Below, piece by piece: positions 29,182 to 39,528 of a DNA stretch of 64,000 nucleotides (position 1 is the stretch's first letter; each line of letters begins with the position of its first letter). The notes below the pieces were generated by a model. That model saw nothing but the letters and a program-made list of their open reading frames with translations, was not told the origin of the DNA and searched no databases. The stretch comes from Colwellia sp. (GTDB taxonomy: Bacteria; Pseudomonadota; Gammaproteobacteria; Enterobacterales; Alteromonadaceae): contig JABSOY010000015.1 of NCBI GenBank assembly GCA_013215385.1, forward strand, positions 93,373 to 157,372, in the 5' to 3' direction. The position numbers and the translations under genes are program-made.

Positions 29182-30252
29182 TTAGAATTCTGGATTTTGA
29201 TCTTGCTGAGCTTCTTGTTTATCAGCTGATTGTAATAAAGCTAATAGTTGATCTTTTAAATTGGGTGGTACTTTGTAAATTGTAATACTTTCGTTAGCCG
29301 CATTATAAACAACATCTTCGCCAAAGTGACTACGTTCAAAGCTTAAACTTATACCATTACCGTAGCCGGAATACTTAGTGACTTTGTTAACGACTGTTTG
29401 ATCGTGTGGGAACGACTCTTCAAGGGGATAAGCTTGCTCTTGACAAAATTGGTAAAAATCTTGTTCAGCGCCTTCCTGTTTAATTACTTGACCAATTTCT
29501 TGAATGGAAACATCTTGTGCGGCACTTTTTTGTTCTTTACAGTAATTTAATAATTCTTTACGTGTACTTTGCTTTTCATTGGCATCGAGCTGATTAACCG
29601 CAACATAATCTTCAACGGCCTGCACTAAGGTTTGTGTTTGTTCTTTTGAATTCAAGCCTTCTTCACAGCCTAAAAAGTCTAAGAAAAAATCTGAAACAAC
29701 ACGACCAGCTCTACCTTTAATGAACGAAACGTACTTATTACCTTGCGGATTATCTTTATAATCGAATAAATCGATACGAGCTGCAAGTTGCATACGCGCA
29801 GTATCAAGATGCTTATCTGATGAAATATTTAATTCGCCATCAACAGAATAATGCTCAGACACAGGAATAATAGTCGCGAGTAAATAACGCCCGCCCATAT
29901 GTTCATAATGGCAAACCACGAGATAGCCAGTTTCAGCTAAATCGTATTTTTCTAACTCGTTTTTTAGTAGATTGGCTGCTTGGCTACTAAAGGCATAGAA
30001 GGTTTGCGCATCAGATAAATAGCTTTCCATCACATCAACAAAACGGGCAGCATCTCCTTCGGCAGGCATGGTAGAAAAATGTCCGTAAGCTTTACTGGCT
30101 TTACCATTATAAATTTTATGCAAGGCATCAACAAAGTTTTCAATTTTATTGGTGATTTCAATAGATTCTGGCCCCAAACGCAGCAAAACTTCACCGGTTT
30201 CTTCTTTTTTCGTTAAAAAATGTAGGGCAATATTAGAAATAATTAGACTCAT
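29182..30252 (-). CDS. yejK: Nucleoid-associated protein YejK (NdpA)
   Basis: 356 residues of the YejK/NdpA family, a spermidine-nucleoid-associated DNA-binding protein. The N-terminus (SLIISNIALHFLTKKEETGE), the FVSFIKGRAGRV-like region (KYVSFIKGRAGRVVSDFFLD) and the C-terminal ERSHFGEDVVYN are typical. It is divergent from yejL and yejM, exactly the E. coli gene order, which strengthens all three assignments. Confidence 0.92.
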   Translation of the reverse strand: MSLIISNIALHFLTKKEETGEVLLRLGPESIEITNKIENFVDALHKIYNGKASKAYGHFSTMPAEGDAARFVDVMESYLSDAQTFYAFSSQAANLLKNELEKYDLAETGYLVVCHYEHMGGRYLLATIIPVSEHYSVDGELNISSDKHLDTARMQLAARIDLFDYKDNPQGNKYVSFIKGRAGRVVSDFFLDFLGCEEGLNSKEQTQTLVQAVEDYVAVNQLDANEKQSTRKELLNYCKEQKSAAQDVSIQEIGQVIKQEGAEQDFYQFCQEQAYPLEESFPHDQTVVNKVTKYSGYGNGISLSFERSHFGEDVVYNAANESITIYKVPPNLKDQLLALLQSADKQEAQQDQNPEF

Positions 30253-30332
30253 AGTTAAAGGCCAGTTTTATATTGTTCAGGCATTTGATAAACTTGTTCT
30301 AATTTATCAAACAACCAATTAAGAATTTAAAG

Positions 30333-30545
30333 ATGCCTATTGTATCCAAGTATTCCAACGAACGTGTAGAAAAAATTATTCAAAGCTTACATGATGTTTT
30401 AGTTAATGAGTCTGCAACCCCCGACTTAGCTCTGATGTGCTTAGGAAATACCCTGACAGAAATTATTAATAAAAATATTCCTGAAGCGAAAAGAGCCGCA
30501 ATTGTGAACAATTTTAGTGAAGCTTTGAAAAAATCAGTAACATAA
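30333..30545 (+). CDS. yejL: YejL family (DUF1414) protein
   Basis: 70 residues matching the small UPF0352/YejL family: [40 protein letters not shown] and [12 protein letters not shown]. Function unknown. Conserved order between yejK and yejM. It starts 80 nt from the divergent yejK start and ends 65 nt before yejM. Confidence 0.92.
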   Translation: MPIVSKYSNERVEKIIQSLHDVLVNESATPDLALMCLGNTLTEIINKNIPEAKRAAIVNNFSEALKKSVT

Positions 30546-30610
30546 TAACGATAATTTAAGTAAATATTGAACGTCACACCAATAATATAACAAGAGAATT
30601 AACACTTACC

Positions 30611-32305
30611 ATGGTTTCATTTGACTCAAAAACATACAGCAAAAGACTATTACACTTGATTAGCTGGAGCCATTGGTTCACTTTTTTTAATATTATTGTC
30701 GCAATTGGCTTGTCGTCATTTTATATTTTCAATGAAACAGGTCCTGAAACGTTATTAGGTCAATTTTATCTCATTGCGACCTGGTTTAGTCATATGGGTT
30801 TCCTGACCTTTATGACTTTTTTGCTAATTCTATTCCCGATCACCTTAATTTTCCCGCATACTCGATTTATTCGAGTCACCGCATCTATTGTCTTTACCAT
30901 ACAATTATTAGTACTTTTACTTGATGCTTATATATATAACAGTTTGGGCTACCACTTAAATGCTTCGTCTAACGCGCAAATAGTCGATTTGATTGCAACA
31001 CAAATACAACATAATAGTCGGTTATTTTGGTTCGTTAGTATCGTCTTAACGCTGTTTATTTTAGCGTTTGAACTCATCGTCAGTAATTATGCATGGAAAC
31101 ACTTGCGTGAATTGCAGAAAGTACAATTAGCACGCTTTACGGTAATTGGACTTGTGGCTGCTTTTTTCTTTAGTCATATTATACATATTTGGGCTGACGC
31201 AAACTTAGAATATGATATTTTAAGACAAGATACTGTTTTACCTTTATCTTATCCTGCAACAGCTAAAACATTATTAACTAAATATGGCATGTTCGACCGT
31301 GGTGCCTATATTGAAAGAACAACTCGACCGTTAGCATTTATAGATGACATCCCTCAATATCCTCTGATAGGTCATCAGTGCCGAGCTAATTTTCCTATTG
31401 AACAATCTGTATTCATGGTGGTTAACGATGAAATGTTATCGGCTAAGCAAATCCAACAATTCAAGCAAAGAAATACTCAAAACAAAATTACCTTAGACCA
31501 TCATACAGATAACGCGTTACCAAAAAGCGGCTGGTTTAATTTGTTTTATAGCTTGCCTAGCATTTACCAAGACGGCTTAGACAAACAACAAGCTATCCCT
31601 TTGTTATTTCAGATAATTAACAGAAGTAGCTTAGCAACTTCATATACATTAATTCACAATAAAAACGATAAAAATAGCCTTGAAGAACCGATAACATATG
31701 GATTTGAAAAATTATTTTCAACTCAATCGACACTTAACAATATTTCGAGCTTAGTCTTTGCCGATAAGCTCAATAACTTACCGACAGGTTTACACTTATT
31801 TTACTTTGCCGACAGTAGTAATTATCAATTTGAATTATTTATGGACGCCCTACTATTAGCGCAAAAAGCTAAAAAAACGAAAGATATTATTTGGGTAACC
31901 TCTATTGGTAATGCATCAAAAACAACCAGTTTGTCTATCAAACCATCCTTATTAATTTTACCTAATACTAAGGACAAAACTGTTAGCCACTTGACTAGCC
32001 ATATGGACATTCAACCTACCTTAATTAAGCATTGGTTAGATTGTAACATTGAGGAAGAAACCTATAGTAATGGCAAAGATTTATTGAAGGTTAAGAAAGA
32101 TAGAATTATTGCTAATACCATGGCTGATGGCATTATGGTTTTTAGTAAGGATAAGTCGGTCTTTATTGATCAAAATGGCAATTTTCAAAGCTACTCACGA
32201 CAGTTAGCAGCCCCTATTATGGTGAACTCTGATTTCCCATTAATGATTGACGGCGTTAACTTTATTAAGCAATTTAGCCAGCAAGCGAAACAAAGCGGAC
32301 AATAA
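30611..32305 (+). CDS. yejM: YejM/PbgA-like inner membrane sulfatase-fold protein
   Basis: 564 residues: five N-terminal membrane helices (about 15-190, DUF3413 region with LLHLISWSHWFTFFNIIVAI) followed by a periplasmic sulfatase/alkaline-phosphatase-like domain. In E. coli the protein senses lipopolysaccharide and controls LpxC turnover through LapB (known). The periplasmic domain here has short, divergent metal-site regions, so it is probably not a hydrolase. The yejK-L-M synteny supports the name. Confidence 0.88.
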   Translation: MVSFDSKTYSKRLLHLISWSHWFTFFNIIVAIGLSSFYIFNETGPETLLGQFYLIATWFSHMGFLTFMTFLLILFPITLIFPHTRFIRVTASIVFTIQLLVLLLDAYIYNSLGYHLNASSNAQIVDLIATQIQHNSRLFWFVSIVLTLFILAFELIVSNYAWKHLRELQKVQLARFTVIGLVAAFFFSHIIHIWADANLEYDILRQDTVLPLSYPATAKTLLTKYGMFDRGAYIERTTRPLAFIDDIPQYPLIGHQCRANFPIEQSVFMVVNDEMLSAKQIQQFKQRNTQNKITLDHHTDNALPKSGWFNLFYSLPSIYQDGLDKQQAIPLLFQIINRSSLATSYTLIHNKNDKNSLEEPITYGFEKLFSTQSTLNNISSLVFADKLNNLPTGLHLFYFADSSNYQFELFMDALLLAQKAKKTKDIIWVTSIGNASKTTSLSIKPSLLILPNTKDKTVSHLTSHMDIQPTLIKHWLDCNIEEETYSNGKDLLKVKKDRIIANTMADGIMVFSKDKSVFIDQNGNFQSYSRQLAAPIMVNSDFPLMIDGVNFIKQFSQQAKQSGQ

Positions 32306-32407
32306 GTAAGCGAACGGCATTATTTACGCTGCTTTATATTGCAATCAGTTGATAAATCATTATTATACCCCCGGTAAACTTATTAACCCTCTTAAAGTTT
32401 ACTGTTT

Positions 32408-32484
32408 CGGGGTATAGCGCAGCTTGGTAGCGCGTGCGTCTGGGGGACGTGAGGTCGCAAGTTCGAATCTTGCTACTCCGACCA
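32408..32484 (+). tRNA. tRNA-Pro (anticodon GGG)
   Basis: 77 nt with encoded CCA. The acceptor stem CGGGGTA/TACTCCG closes, the D arm GCGC-AGCTTGGTA-GCGC and T arm GCAAG-TTCGAAT-CTTGC are normal. The anticodon loop CTGGGGG gives anticodon GGG, reading CCC/CCU proline codons. The anticodon stem includes G-U pairs. Its 3' half is partly duplicated at 40197-40246, marking it as an integration site. Confidence 0.95.
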
Positions 32485-32598
32485 CATTAAGTATCAAAAG
32501 GTCTTGTTATTCAAGGCCTTTTTTTATGTCTGCAATAAAGTTAATATTCCAATATAAGCATACATTTAACTTTGTCTAACGTATGTCTAACAGTAAAA
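32436..32598 (+). repeat. Left copy of the tRNA-Pro-associated direct repeat (attL candidate)
   Basis: From within the tRNA anticodon arm through the terminator and into the following 110 nt, this stretch matches 40197-40347. Shared text includes CATACATTTAACTTTG, TATGTCTGCAATAAA and ACGTGAGGT. Differences are substitutions and a small deletion in the terminator. Confidence 0.8.
32496..32525 (+). terminator. Terminator of tRNA-Pro
   Basis: AAAAGGTCTTG and CAAGGCCTTTT pair around TTATT and are followed by T's, 12 nt after the tRNA. Confidence 0.8.
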
Positions 32599-32653
32599 AT
32601 GCTTGTGAGTAACTTTTAAATAACTTGGTATAGTTTTACTCTTCTCATAAACA

Positions 32654-33910
32654 TCAACACTCGATCTTAGGAATATCCCGCCATTTGCTGGTGAAACTCG
32701 GCGACAAAAATTCTCGCCGCATATGCCATTTTTCATTGATACCTTCTGCCGCAACTTTCAATGAATCATTACCATAGCGATTATTAATTCCGTCATAGCA
32801 GTGCATCAGTTCAGGGTTATCATCGCTTGCTGAAAACATATCATGTTGCATGAACTGATTGTTTGTTAATTCTATCGCCCCTACCCCGCACCGATAATAG
32901 TTAACACCACTTAAATAAATATCGTGAATAACCGCTGAGATTGCCGTAGCGATGGTTAGCGTGTTATCTGTCGCCACAGAAAATTCATGAATAATCGACT
33001 TGTTATAATAGTTGTCATCATGAGGCGAGCTAGCGGCGAAGATAACAAGACGTTTTATCAATGACTGCTGTTGTCTTACTTTACGGGCAACAATAGCGCC
33101 GTGACTCACTAACGCCGTATTTAGCGAATAGCTGTCGTTTACCCGTTGTCCAAAACTTCGTGTTGAAAATATTTCTTTTTTTGGCCGTCTAATATCATCC
33201 CACGACAAACAAGCGATACCATTTAACTCGTTCACGGTGCGTTCAACGACCACACTAAATTGGGTGCGCATTAATTTGGCTGACTGGTTAGCTAAATCCC
33301 ATCCGGTATTAATGCTTAATACATTTAATCGCTTACCAAGACGATTACCAATGCCCCAGACATCTGTTACCGACATGCGCGATAACACTTCTTTTCGCGA
33401 TGCGTCATCATCAACAATGGCAACACCGTTAAAGCCTGGGAGCTTTTTAGCGGCATGATTGGCGGCTTTTGCTAAAGTAGGCGTTGAGCCAAAGCCGACA
33501 CCAACAGGCAATCGAGTTTCTTTCCATACTGCGCGTCGTATTTTATGGCCGTACTCATGCCAATCATCAATAATGTTGCTGTAGTGTTTAAATTGCAAAA
33601 ATGACTCATCAATTGAATACACGTATTGGTTATCACAATACCGAGCAATAACATTCATCATCTTTTCGCTCAAATCAGCATAAAGTTCATAGTTAGATGA
33701 ACGAATAACAACATTGTGTTTAGCCAAAAAATGTTTGATTTGAAAGTAAGGTTTAAATTTTGGAACACCCAAGCGCCTCGCTATAGGGCAAACGGCACAA
33801 ATACAACCGTCGTTATTCGTCAGTACAACAACTGGCTTATTTCTGATGCTAGGGTCAAACACCTTTTCACATGACGCATAGTAGGAAACGGCATCAACTA
33901 AAGCATACAT
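32654..33910 (-). CDS. umuC: UmuC-like Y-family DNA polymerase
   Basis: 418 residues from the ATG at 33910 (AAGAG 8 nt upstream; the frame runs 16 codons further without similarity). Motifs: YALVDAVSYYASCEKVFD (first catalytic Asp), VYSIDESFLQF (SIDE catalytic pair), GFGSTPTLAKAANHAAKK, VWGIGNRLGKRL (helix-hairpin-helix), TRSFGQRV. This is the catalytic subunit of translesion polymerase V. It overlaps umuD by 17 nt and is under the same LexA box. It is the first gene inside the tRNA-Pro island and points toward the tRNA. Confidence 0.93.
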   Translation of the reverse strand: MYALVDAVSYYASCEKVFDPSIRNKPVVVLTNNDGCICAVCPIARRLGVPKFKPYFQIKHFLAKHNVVIRSSNYELYADLSEKMMNVIARYCDNQYVYSIDESFLQFKHYSNIIDDWHEYGHKIRRAVWKETRLPVGVGFGSTPTLAKAANHAAKKLPGFNGVAIVDDDASRKEVLSRMSVTDVWGIGNRLGKRLNVLSINTGWDLANQSAKLMRTQFSVVVERTVNELNGIACLSWDDIRRPKKEIFSTRSFGQRVNDSYSLNTALVSHGAIVARKVRQQQSLIKRLVIFAASSPHDDNYYNKSIIHEFSVATDNTLTIATAISAVIHDIYLSGVNYYRCGVGAIELTNNQFMQHDMFSASDDNPELMHCYDGINNRYGNDSLKVAAEGINEKWHMRREFLSPSFTSKWRDIPKIEC

Positions 33911-34310
33911 TCGATAACTCTTTGGTTTTTCGGTGTATGCGTATTGATCTCGTGACAATTCCCTCTACTTGAAATTCATCATCGGCGGAGATAGTAACGG
34001 GTTTATGCAATGGCGAGGCTGACAGTAACAGTGCTTTATCTTTATCGATAATTTTGCAAGTAAAACAGCCGTTATAGTTAGCGACAATAACGTCACCTTG
34101 CTGTAATTTTTCAGCTCTGTCTACAAGTAACAAGTCACCATCGAATATACCAACGCCTTCCATCGAGTTACCTTTAGCTAAGCCAATGAAGGTCGCATCG
34201 GGGTTGATAATTAAGAGTTGATCTAAAGACAAACCAAGCTCTTTATATTCTGCCGCTGGTGATTCAAAGCCAGAGATACCTGCTTCAATGTTCAGAGGGA
34301 TAACTTTCAT
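33894..34310 (-). CDS. umuD: UmuD-like self-cleaving S24 peptidase
   Basis: 138 residues from the ATG at 34310. FESPAAEYKELGLSL contains the usual cleavage area, GLAKGNSMEGVGIFDGDLLLV holds the nucleophile Ser, and the partner Lys is in CFTCKIIDK. It is activated by RecA to make UmuD', the cofactor of polymerase V. The frame extends 40 codons upstream, but the LexA box lies there, so the internal ATG is the true start. Translationally coupled to umuC by overlap. Confidence 0.92.
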   Translation of the reverse strand: MKVIPLNIEAGISGFESPAAEYKELGLSLDQLLIINPDATFIGLAKGNSMEGVGIFDGDLLLVDRAEKLQQGDVIVANYNGCFTCKIIDKDKALLLSASPLHKPVTISADDEFQVEGIVTRSIRIHRKTKELSNVCFS

Positions 34311-34321
34311 AACAACAACCA

Positions 34322-34337
34322 CTGTAAATTCATACAG
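34322..34337 (-). promoter_or_regulatory. LexA (SOS) box of umuDC
   Basis: CTGT, 8 nt, ACAG in perfect form, 11 nt upstream of the umuD start. This is the consensus gammaproteobacterial LexA operator, so umuDC should be induced by DNA damage. Confidence 0.88.
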
Positions 34338-34588
34338 TATATCAGGATTATTATAAATGTGGTGAATTTCTTCTTTTGATACTGAATGCATTAGCTGAGC
34401 AGTGACCTTTAGCAAAGTGCGCCAGCACATTTTAAAACGTGCTAAGTAATTTGTTTCATTGAGTAACTATTAATACCTAAAGAGCACTTTTGCCAGATAA
34501 TAGTTCGATGTTTACCACATTGCTTTCGATGCTGACGTTCCCACAGAGATAAAAACATGAGCCTTTTTATGATAAATTTGACCAATGA

Positions 34589-34750
34589 GTCGGCCTGTCG
34601 ACTGGCGAGTTAGCCGCCATAGCTCGCTACGAAGCTGAGCGTGAGCTCGTTGTTTTTGGTGTGGATAATGTCTTTAACTACTTTGTTGCCGCCGGTACTG
34701 GTTTTGCTGAAAAGAGTATGCAGTTGTTGAGAAAGGATGAGGCGGTTTAG
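34589..34750 (+). pseudogene. C-terminal fragment of a Kef-type cation:proton antiporter
   Basis: An open stretch of 53 codons without a start reads GELAAIARYEAERELVVFGV, DNVFNYFVAAGTGFAEK and ends SMQLLRKDEAV. This pattern matches the extreme C-terminus of KefB/KefC-like antiporters, after the TrkA-N domain. The rest of the gene is missing, so it is a deletion relic within the island. Assignment from memory of the family ending; moderate confidence. Confidence 0.5.
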
Positions 34751-34867
34751 GCTTTAATATAGTGAAGACGAAGTCGCAATATTGCGAGTTGAAACGTTTA
34801 AGGGTTCTGGCGTAGTATTACGACCAAGGGAAGACAGTATAATTAAAGTCACTAATTTATCAATTTG

Positions 34868-35653
34868 CTATCTGTATTTATCAATGATCATGTCGTAAGT
34901 TCCATCTTTGATCATCATGGGGTAGAAGTGATCAAATTTCTTAAGCATCCACTCCAAATTTTTCTTATTGCTACACCCAATGTAACTTGGGGTATTCTGG
35001 ACATCATATATCATTTTTAAGGCGTTTAGTTTTTTCATCGTTTTCAGATGATGCCAAACGACATGCTTGTCTTCAATGAGAATGTCGAAACGGTTTTTTG
35101 CAAGTATTTTCTTGATGTTTTGAGCACTGGTGATCGTATATTCAATATTAGAGATAACGTTGTCTTTAACTAATTTATCAATAACATCGCCATTATTATA
35201 GTCCTGTACCATGCCTATTCGATAATGAGCCAGTTCTTTTAAATTATTTATAGTGATTGAACTATCGCTTAAAACAAACAAAGACCTATTCTCGTGAATA
35301 ATAGGGTGAGTTGGGTAGTGGGTAAAAACTTCTCGATTCTTTGTTCGTAATAGTGGCATGACGCAGTCGACTTCTCCTGTTTTCAAGTTATTTATTGCAC
35401 GCGACCATGGATAGACCGTAATTTGATAGGGGATATTCATTCTCTTGAATACTTCTTCGATAAGGTTAATTGCTATTCCAGTTGGGGCTCTCTCGTTACC
35501 AAAGACATAAGGTGTAGCTTTGAGCGTTGCCAGTTTTATTTTTTCGTCAGCAAAAGAAATAACAGGCGAGAATAACCAAAAAATAGTGATTAATGTTATA
35601 TGCTTTAAAAAAAATAAGCTGCGAAAGATGATTTTGTATTGTGTGATTTTCAT
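34868..35653 (-). CDS. Periplasmic solute-binding protein (SBP_bac_3 type)
   Basis: 261 residues with a signal peptide ending near SFA-DE. The mature part is a family-3 solute-binding fold: KLATLKATPYVFGNE, GIAINLIEEVFKRMNIPYQI, YPWSRAINNLKTGEVDCVMP, and YRIGMVQDYNNGDVIDKLV. The YPWSRA motif is typical of the stand-alone amino-acid-binding-like proteins of Alteromonadales without a neighbouring permease. No ABC permease or ATPase lies nearby, so it may serve sensing or an unlinked transporter. Confidence 0.82.
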   Translation of the reverse strand: MKITQYKIIFRSLFFLKHITLITIFWLFSPVISFADEKIKLATLKATPYVFGNERAPTGIAINLIEEVFKRMNIPYQITVYPWSRAINNLKTGEVDCVMPLLRTKNREVFTHYPTHPIIHENRSLFVLSDSSITINNLKELAHYRIGMVQDYNNGDVIDKLVKDNVISNIEYTITSAQNIKKILAKNRFDILIEDKHVVWHHLKTMKKLNALKMIYDVQNTPSYIGCSNKKNLEWMLKKFDHFYPMMIKDGTYDMIIDKYR

Positions 35654-35991
35654 AATACTCCTATCTCAATAAGTGTAGGCCATCGTAAGATGATTTTGTA
35701 TTATTATTCATAATAATAGCTGCTCTAGAAGTTTTATTGATACTGTCTGTAAGGGATATGAGGGGCTGATGTTTGTTCTTTTTTTGTAAATGAAAAGAAT
35801 GAAGACATAATCGGCCTGAAAACTAACAGTGTAGCGTCAATTTTTCAGAATATTTGATTTTGATATCAACGTTATGAGCCGAATTTTTTCGACCACGCTA
35901 ACTATTGATTATATCGAATAGGATGTTTATATTTATTCTACTCCCTTTTGAAAATAAAATAGCAGCTAACTATTATTAAAATAAGGTAATT
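35654..35991. other. Divergent promoter region
   Basis: 338 nt between the leftward solute-binding protein gene and the rightward DUF885 gene. No gene or repeat seen. Confidence 0.4.
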
Positions 35992-37677
35992 ATGAATACT
36001 ATCTTATCTCACTTAAAATTGAAGTTGGTGCTTTTAGCCGCCTACTGCATTTTCGCTTTTTCATTGACCATTAGCGTGGTTAATGCCAGTGATTATCAGT
36101 CTCTAACGCAACTCTTCAAACAATGGCGAGAGTTTGAACAACCGCCATTATTTAACAATGCTCCTGATTATCGAACTAAAACATTTGATAGTCGCTTTCA
36201 AAAGTTTCAGTCGATTAGACAAAAGCTATTACACATTGAGACGACTAATTGGTCTATCGAGAATAAAGTCGATTGGCATATTTTGTGGGCGGAGTTAAAT
36301 GGTTATGAGTTTAATTACAAACTGCTCAAACCTTGGCAACGAGACCCTGCTTTCTATAAATCGGTCTGGAATTATCGCAGTGATGTACCAGCACACGAAG
36401 GTCCGACTCATCATGGCGTGACAGAATTATGGACTTATCAATTTCCATTAAGTGAAGTTGAGCAACAAAGACTGATTGCCGACTTGAGTAAAATCGAACC
36501 TCTCAATCAACAGGCTAAAGTTAACTTAACGGGTAACGCCGCAGAGCTTTGGAAAGCGGGTATTAGAGACATCGCTCAACAAATAAAAGCGCTTTTAGAT
36601 CTTCAAAAGAAAGTAAACAAAACAGCTAGCTCAGCGTTATCAAATGTTATCGAAATCGCCATCAAGTCGACCAGTGATTTTACTGATTGGCTTGAAATTC
36701 AAGCTGAACTTAAGAATGGACCATCGGGTATCGGCCAAGCACAATATACTTGGTATATGAATAACGTTCACCTTGTTCCGCTTAACTGGCAAGATGAAGT
36801 GAGATTGTTAAAAAGAGAACTAGATCGTTCGTGGTCTAGCTTGAAACTAGAAGAGCATCGTAATCGTAAACTACCGCAATTAATAGCAGCGGCTAACCAA
36901 GCAGAATACGATGAACTTAAAGAACGCTCAGCTAATAATTTCCTTAAGTTTTTAGATAAACAGGAGATTGTTACCGTCGCCGACTATTTTGAAAAGGCAC
37001 TAAAAGGACACTTGGGGCCATTTGTGGCCGCCGACAAACGTAACTTCTTTCTGATCGGTTCGCATTTTGATCCAACCCCCTTGTATTCTCATTTTTATCA
37101 TTGGTTTGAATTAGCTAGAATGGACAATAATCCTCACGCTAGCCCGATACGGCGAGAAGCATTACTTTATAATATATTCGACAGTCGCAATGAAGGCACT
37201 GCGACGGCTGTTGAAGAAATGTTTATGCATGCTGGGTTATATGATGACAATCCAAGAGTTCGAGAAATTGTATGGATTATGATTGCTCAGCGTGCGGCTA
37301 GAGGTCTCGGTTCGCTGTACGCACATGCCAATCAGATGACCATGGCACAAGCGGGCCAAATCCATGCCGATAAAACCCCTCGCGGTTGGATGAAAGTGGA
37401 ACCGGAACTGTTGATTTTTGAGCAACATCTTTATATGAGGCAGCCAGGTTATGGCAGTAGTTATGTGACTGGAAAATATTTATTGGAACGAACCATGGCT
37501 GACTATGCAATTTTATTGGAATCACAAGGAAAGGACTTTCGTATTAAAGAATTTTTTGACCAGCTTAATTCAATTGGTAGTATTCCAATTGCACTTGGTC
37601 GTTGGCAAATGACGGGGTTAGATGATGAAATAAAATCGATTCGAGAAAATTATCAACCACTCGACTCGCTCAAATAA
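35992..37677 (+). CDS. Secreted DUF885 family protein
   Basis: 561 residues with an N-terminal signal sequence (about 1-33, ending VNA-SD). The C-terminal half follows the DUF885 pattern: [57 protein letters not shown], and [21 protein letters not shown]885 proteins are remote relatives of HExxH-type peptidases; here the place of the metal motif is EGTATAVEE, so peptidase activity is doubtful. Substrate unknown. Ribosome site AAGGTAA. Confidence 0.75.
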   Translation: MNTILSHLKLKLVLLAAYCIFAFSLTISVVNASDYQSLTQLFKQWREFEQPPLFNNAPDYRTKTFDSRFQKFQSIRQKLLHIETTNWSIENKVDWHILWAELNGYEFNYKLLKPWQRDPAFYKSVWNYRSDVPAHEGPTHHGVTELWTYQFPLSEVEQQRLIADLSKIEPLNQQAKVNLTGNAAELWKAGIRDIAQQIKALLDLQKKVNKTASSALSNVIEIAIKSTSDFTDWLEIQAELKNGPSGIGQAQYTWYMNNVHLVPLNWQDEVRLLKRELDRSWSSLKLEEHRNRKLPQLIAAANQAEYDELKERSANNFLKFLDKQEIVTVADYFEKALKGHLGPFVAADKRNFFLIGSHFDPTPLYSHFYHWFELARMDNNPHASPIRREALLYNIFDSRNEGTATAVEEMFMHAGLYDDNPRVREIVWIMIAQRAARGLGSLYAHANQMTMAQAGQIHADKTPRGWMKVEPELLIFEQHLYMRQPGYGSSYVTGKYLLERTMADYAILLESQGKDFRIKEFFDQLNSIGSIPIALGRWQMTGLDDEIKSIRENYQPLDSLK

Positions 37678-37897
37678 GTATTTAGGTCGTTTGGGACTTA
37701 AATGAATAACGAAACTATAAAACCTAGGTAGATAAGTATAGATTCTTAGATAATATTCGGTGTCTGGCACATACGTCACCATTGCGGTCATTAGAAAGGG
37801 CAAGTCAGGGAATGATTTTTTGTCGCTTTGTGCTATTCGGAGACAGTCTATATATTCAAGCAAAGGGTAAGTATTCGCACATTACCCTTTCGTCATC

Positions 37898-38623
37898 TCA
37901 TTGCTTACAAACTACGTCAGGCATTAACTCCTCATCCCATTCACTTTTATTTCGGTTATAATTTGCTAGTTTTATATGAATGGTGACATCCATTTTTGAC
38001 CCAAATTTCGGAAATATTTTACAAGCGTTCTCTAGAATTTTTTTTCTATGCGCTGGCTCTCTAATTGAGGCCGAATATTCTCCGTATTTTTCAGGAAGAT
38101 ATCCCACTGTTGAGGTTCTATTCAATGACCAAACATATTTCGTTAAAGCGGAGAGTGCTCCAGACCAATCTTCTAAGCCAGTACAAAACTCTTGTCCAGT
38201 AGCCTCACATAATTTATTTCTTCTTTCAACGAGAAGAATAGACGTACATTTAAAACGTCCATTCTCTATCAGGCTTTGTTTAAAATGAATATTATACTTT
38301 TCTGCATATTTGTTAGCTTGTGAAGCTTTTGCTCCTTGCCCTTCGCATTGATAGTTATCTGCACCAGCCCAAACCATATGGAATTCATAGTTTTTCATCG
38401 CACAACCAAGCTCCTCTCCAGAATCGAACCCTGGTCTTGATGGGCCAAAACCATCTGCAACACTTAAAAAAGTGTCTTCTCCAAACTTGTTACTTTGGGC
38501 TGCTACTTCAGGGGAGGTTTTTAATAAATTATCAATTCCCTTCATGAAATCGCAATCGCTCGCCAATACCTGAAAGCTAAAAGGAAATATTAAGAAGATA
38601 ATAATGGAGATAGTTTGTTTCAT
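37898..38623 (-). CDS. Secreted protein of unknown function
   Basis: 241 residues, signal peptide MKQTISIIIFLIFPFSFQVL-AS, and about nine Cys in the mature part (SDCDF, LGCAMKNYE, YQCEGQG, FKCTSI, KLCEATGQEFC, NACKIF, VVCKQ), suggesting several disulphides in the periplasm or outside. No family recognised. It faces the DUF885 gene, convergent, with 220 nt between. Confidence 0.65.
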   Translation of the reverse strand: MKQTISIIIFLIFPFSFQVLASDCDFMKGIDNLLKTSPEVAAQSNKFGEDTFLSVADGFGPSRPGFDSGEELGCAMKNYEFHMVWAGADNYQCEGQGAKASQANKYAEKYNIHFKQSLIENGRFKCTSILLVERRNKLCEATGQEFCTGLEDWSGALSALTKYVWSLNRTSTVGYLPEKYGEYSASIREPAHRKKILENACKIFPKFGSKMDVTIHIKLANYNRNKSEWDEELMPDVVCKQ

Positions 38624-39204
38624 AGTTTTGAGATAACTCTTTAATTGAATCGATATTTAATGAGTTAAATTGTTTGTTTGGCTTAACTCGTCAAATTCCG
38701 TTTATCGCTCTATGCTGACGTTAAGCTTTTCAAACGGCTACGTCAACTATGAGCTTGTAGCAGGCATAGATATTGTTCTCGACCTATCACTGTACTTTGC
38801 TTTTTTGAACTTGAAATTAGTCTCAAAAATGATTTTTGGAACGTCCGCTAAACCAAGGGGGATTAAGTTAGCTTTCGGCCTGTTTAAGTCAACTAACGGG
38901 TGTACAGTCGACTTCGACCAACACAAACAATTTTAAAATTCTTATTCTGCTTAGCACACAAAGTGATCGTAAAAATCTAGCACCGAAAGCTGATTGCCAT
39001 TTTAATAATTATATATTTCTTTTGTAAATTGGTAATAGTTGATCAGTATATATAGATGTGCCAGCAATTCTTTGAGTTATGGGCCTATTAAAGCCTTTTG
39101 CTTCGTCGCGGACGAGTTTGTCCACAAACTTAAACGGCTGCACAGTTTGTATTTAGCCGATTATTATCTAGACTTATATTATCAATTAAATCAAGGATGA
39201 TAAA
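38624..39204. other. Long intergenic region inside the tRNA-Pro island
   Basis: 580 nt. One 88-codon plus-strand frame (38670-38936) exists but has no ribosome site and odd composition, so I do not call it. A GAGTTAA/TTAACTC repeat lies near 38660-38690. No other structure stands out. Confidence 0.35.
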
Positions 39205-39363
39205 ATGACAAATAATGATTTTGAACGTTTAAATGATCTGGCTGATAAAGCGCTTAATGAAGTTGTAACCGACAATGAACTTAAAGAGTTTAGCCAACTG
39301 CTGAACGTGTGGAATGAGTCAACAGAGCTTAACTTGTATAGTCGCCGAAACACATTCGGCTAA
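39205..39363 (+). CDS. Small acidic protein of unknown function (52 aa)
   Basis: 52 residues from an ATG with a clear ribosome site (AAGGATG). The sequence begins MTNNDFERLNDLADKALNEV and continues with FSQLLNVWNESTELN, acidic and helical. No family recognised. A hairpin 25 nt after the stop supports an independent small gene. Confidence 0.6.
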   Translation: MTNNDFERLNDLADKALNEVVTDNELKEFSQLLNVWNESTELNLYSRRNTFG

Positions 39364-39386
39364 TGCTTAAATCACAGTAATATAAA

Positions 39387-39407
39387 AAAACACCAGGTCA
39401 GGTGTTT
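39387..39407. terminator. Hairpin terminator
   Basis: AAACACC and GGTGTTT pair around a 6-nt loop, with A's before it, so it works best for leftward transcription (T-run on the minus strand) and possibly also closes the 52-aa gene. Confidence 0.55.
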
Positions 39408-39528
39408 GGAGTGATGTTTGAACCGCGCTAAATGTTATGACTTTTTAAAAAAAGCTTACGCGCGGGGATGACGGAACATGGGTTGTGGCTTATAACTTCG
39501 GTACTCACCATATATTCTAGAATTGCCC

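Noticed and set aside
38670-38936. 88-codon plus-strand frame
   Set aside because: No ribosome site, no recognisable family, unusual Phe/Leu-rich composition; could be a relic but not supported.
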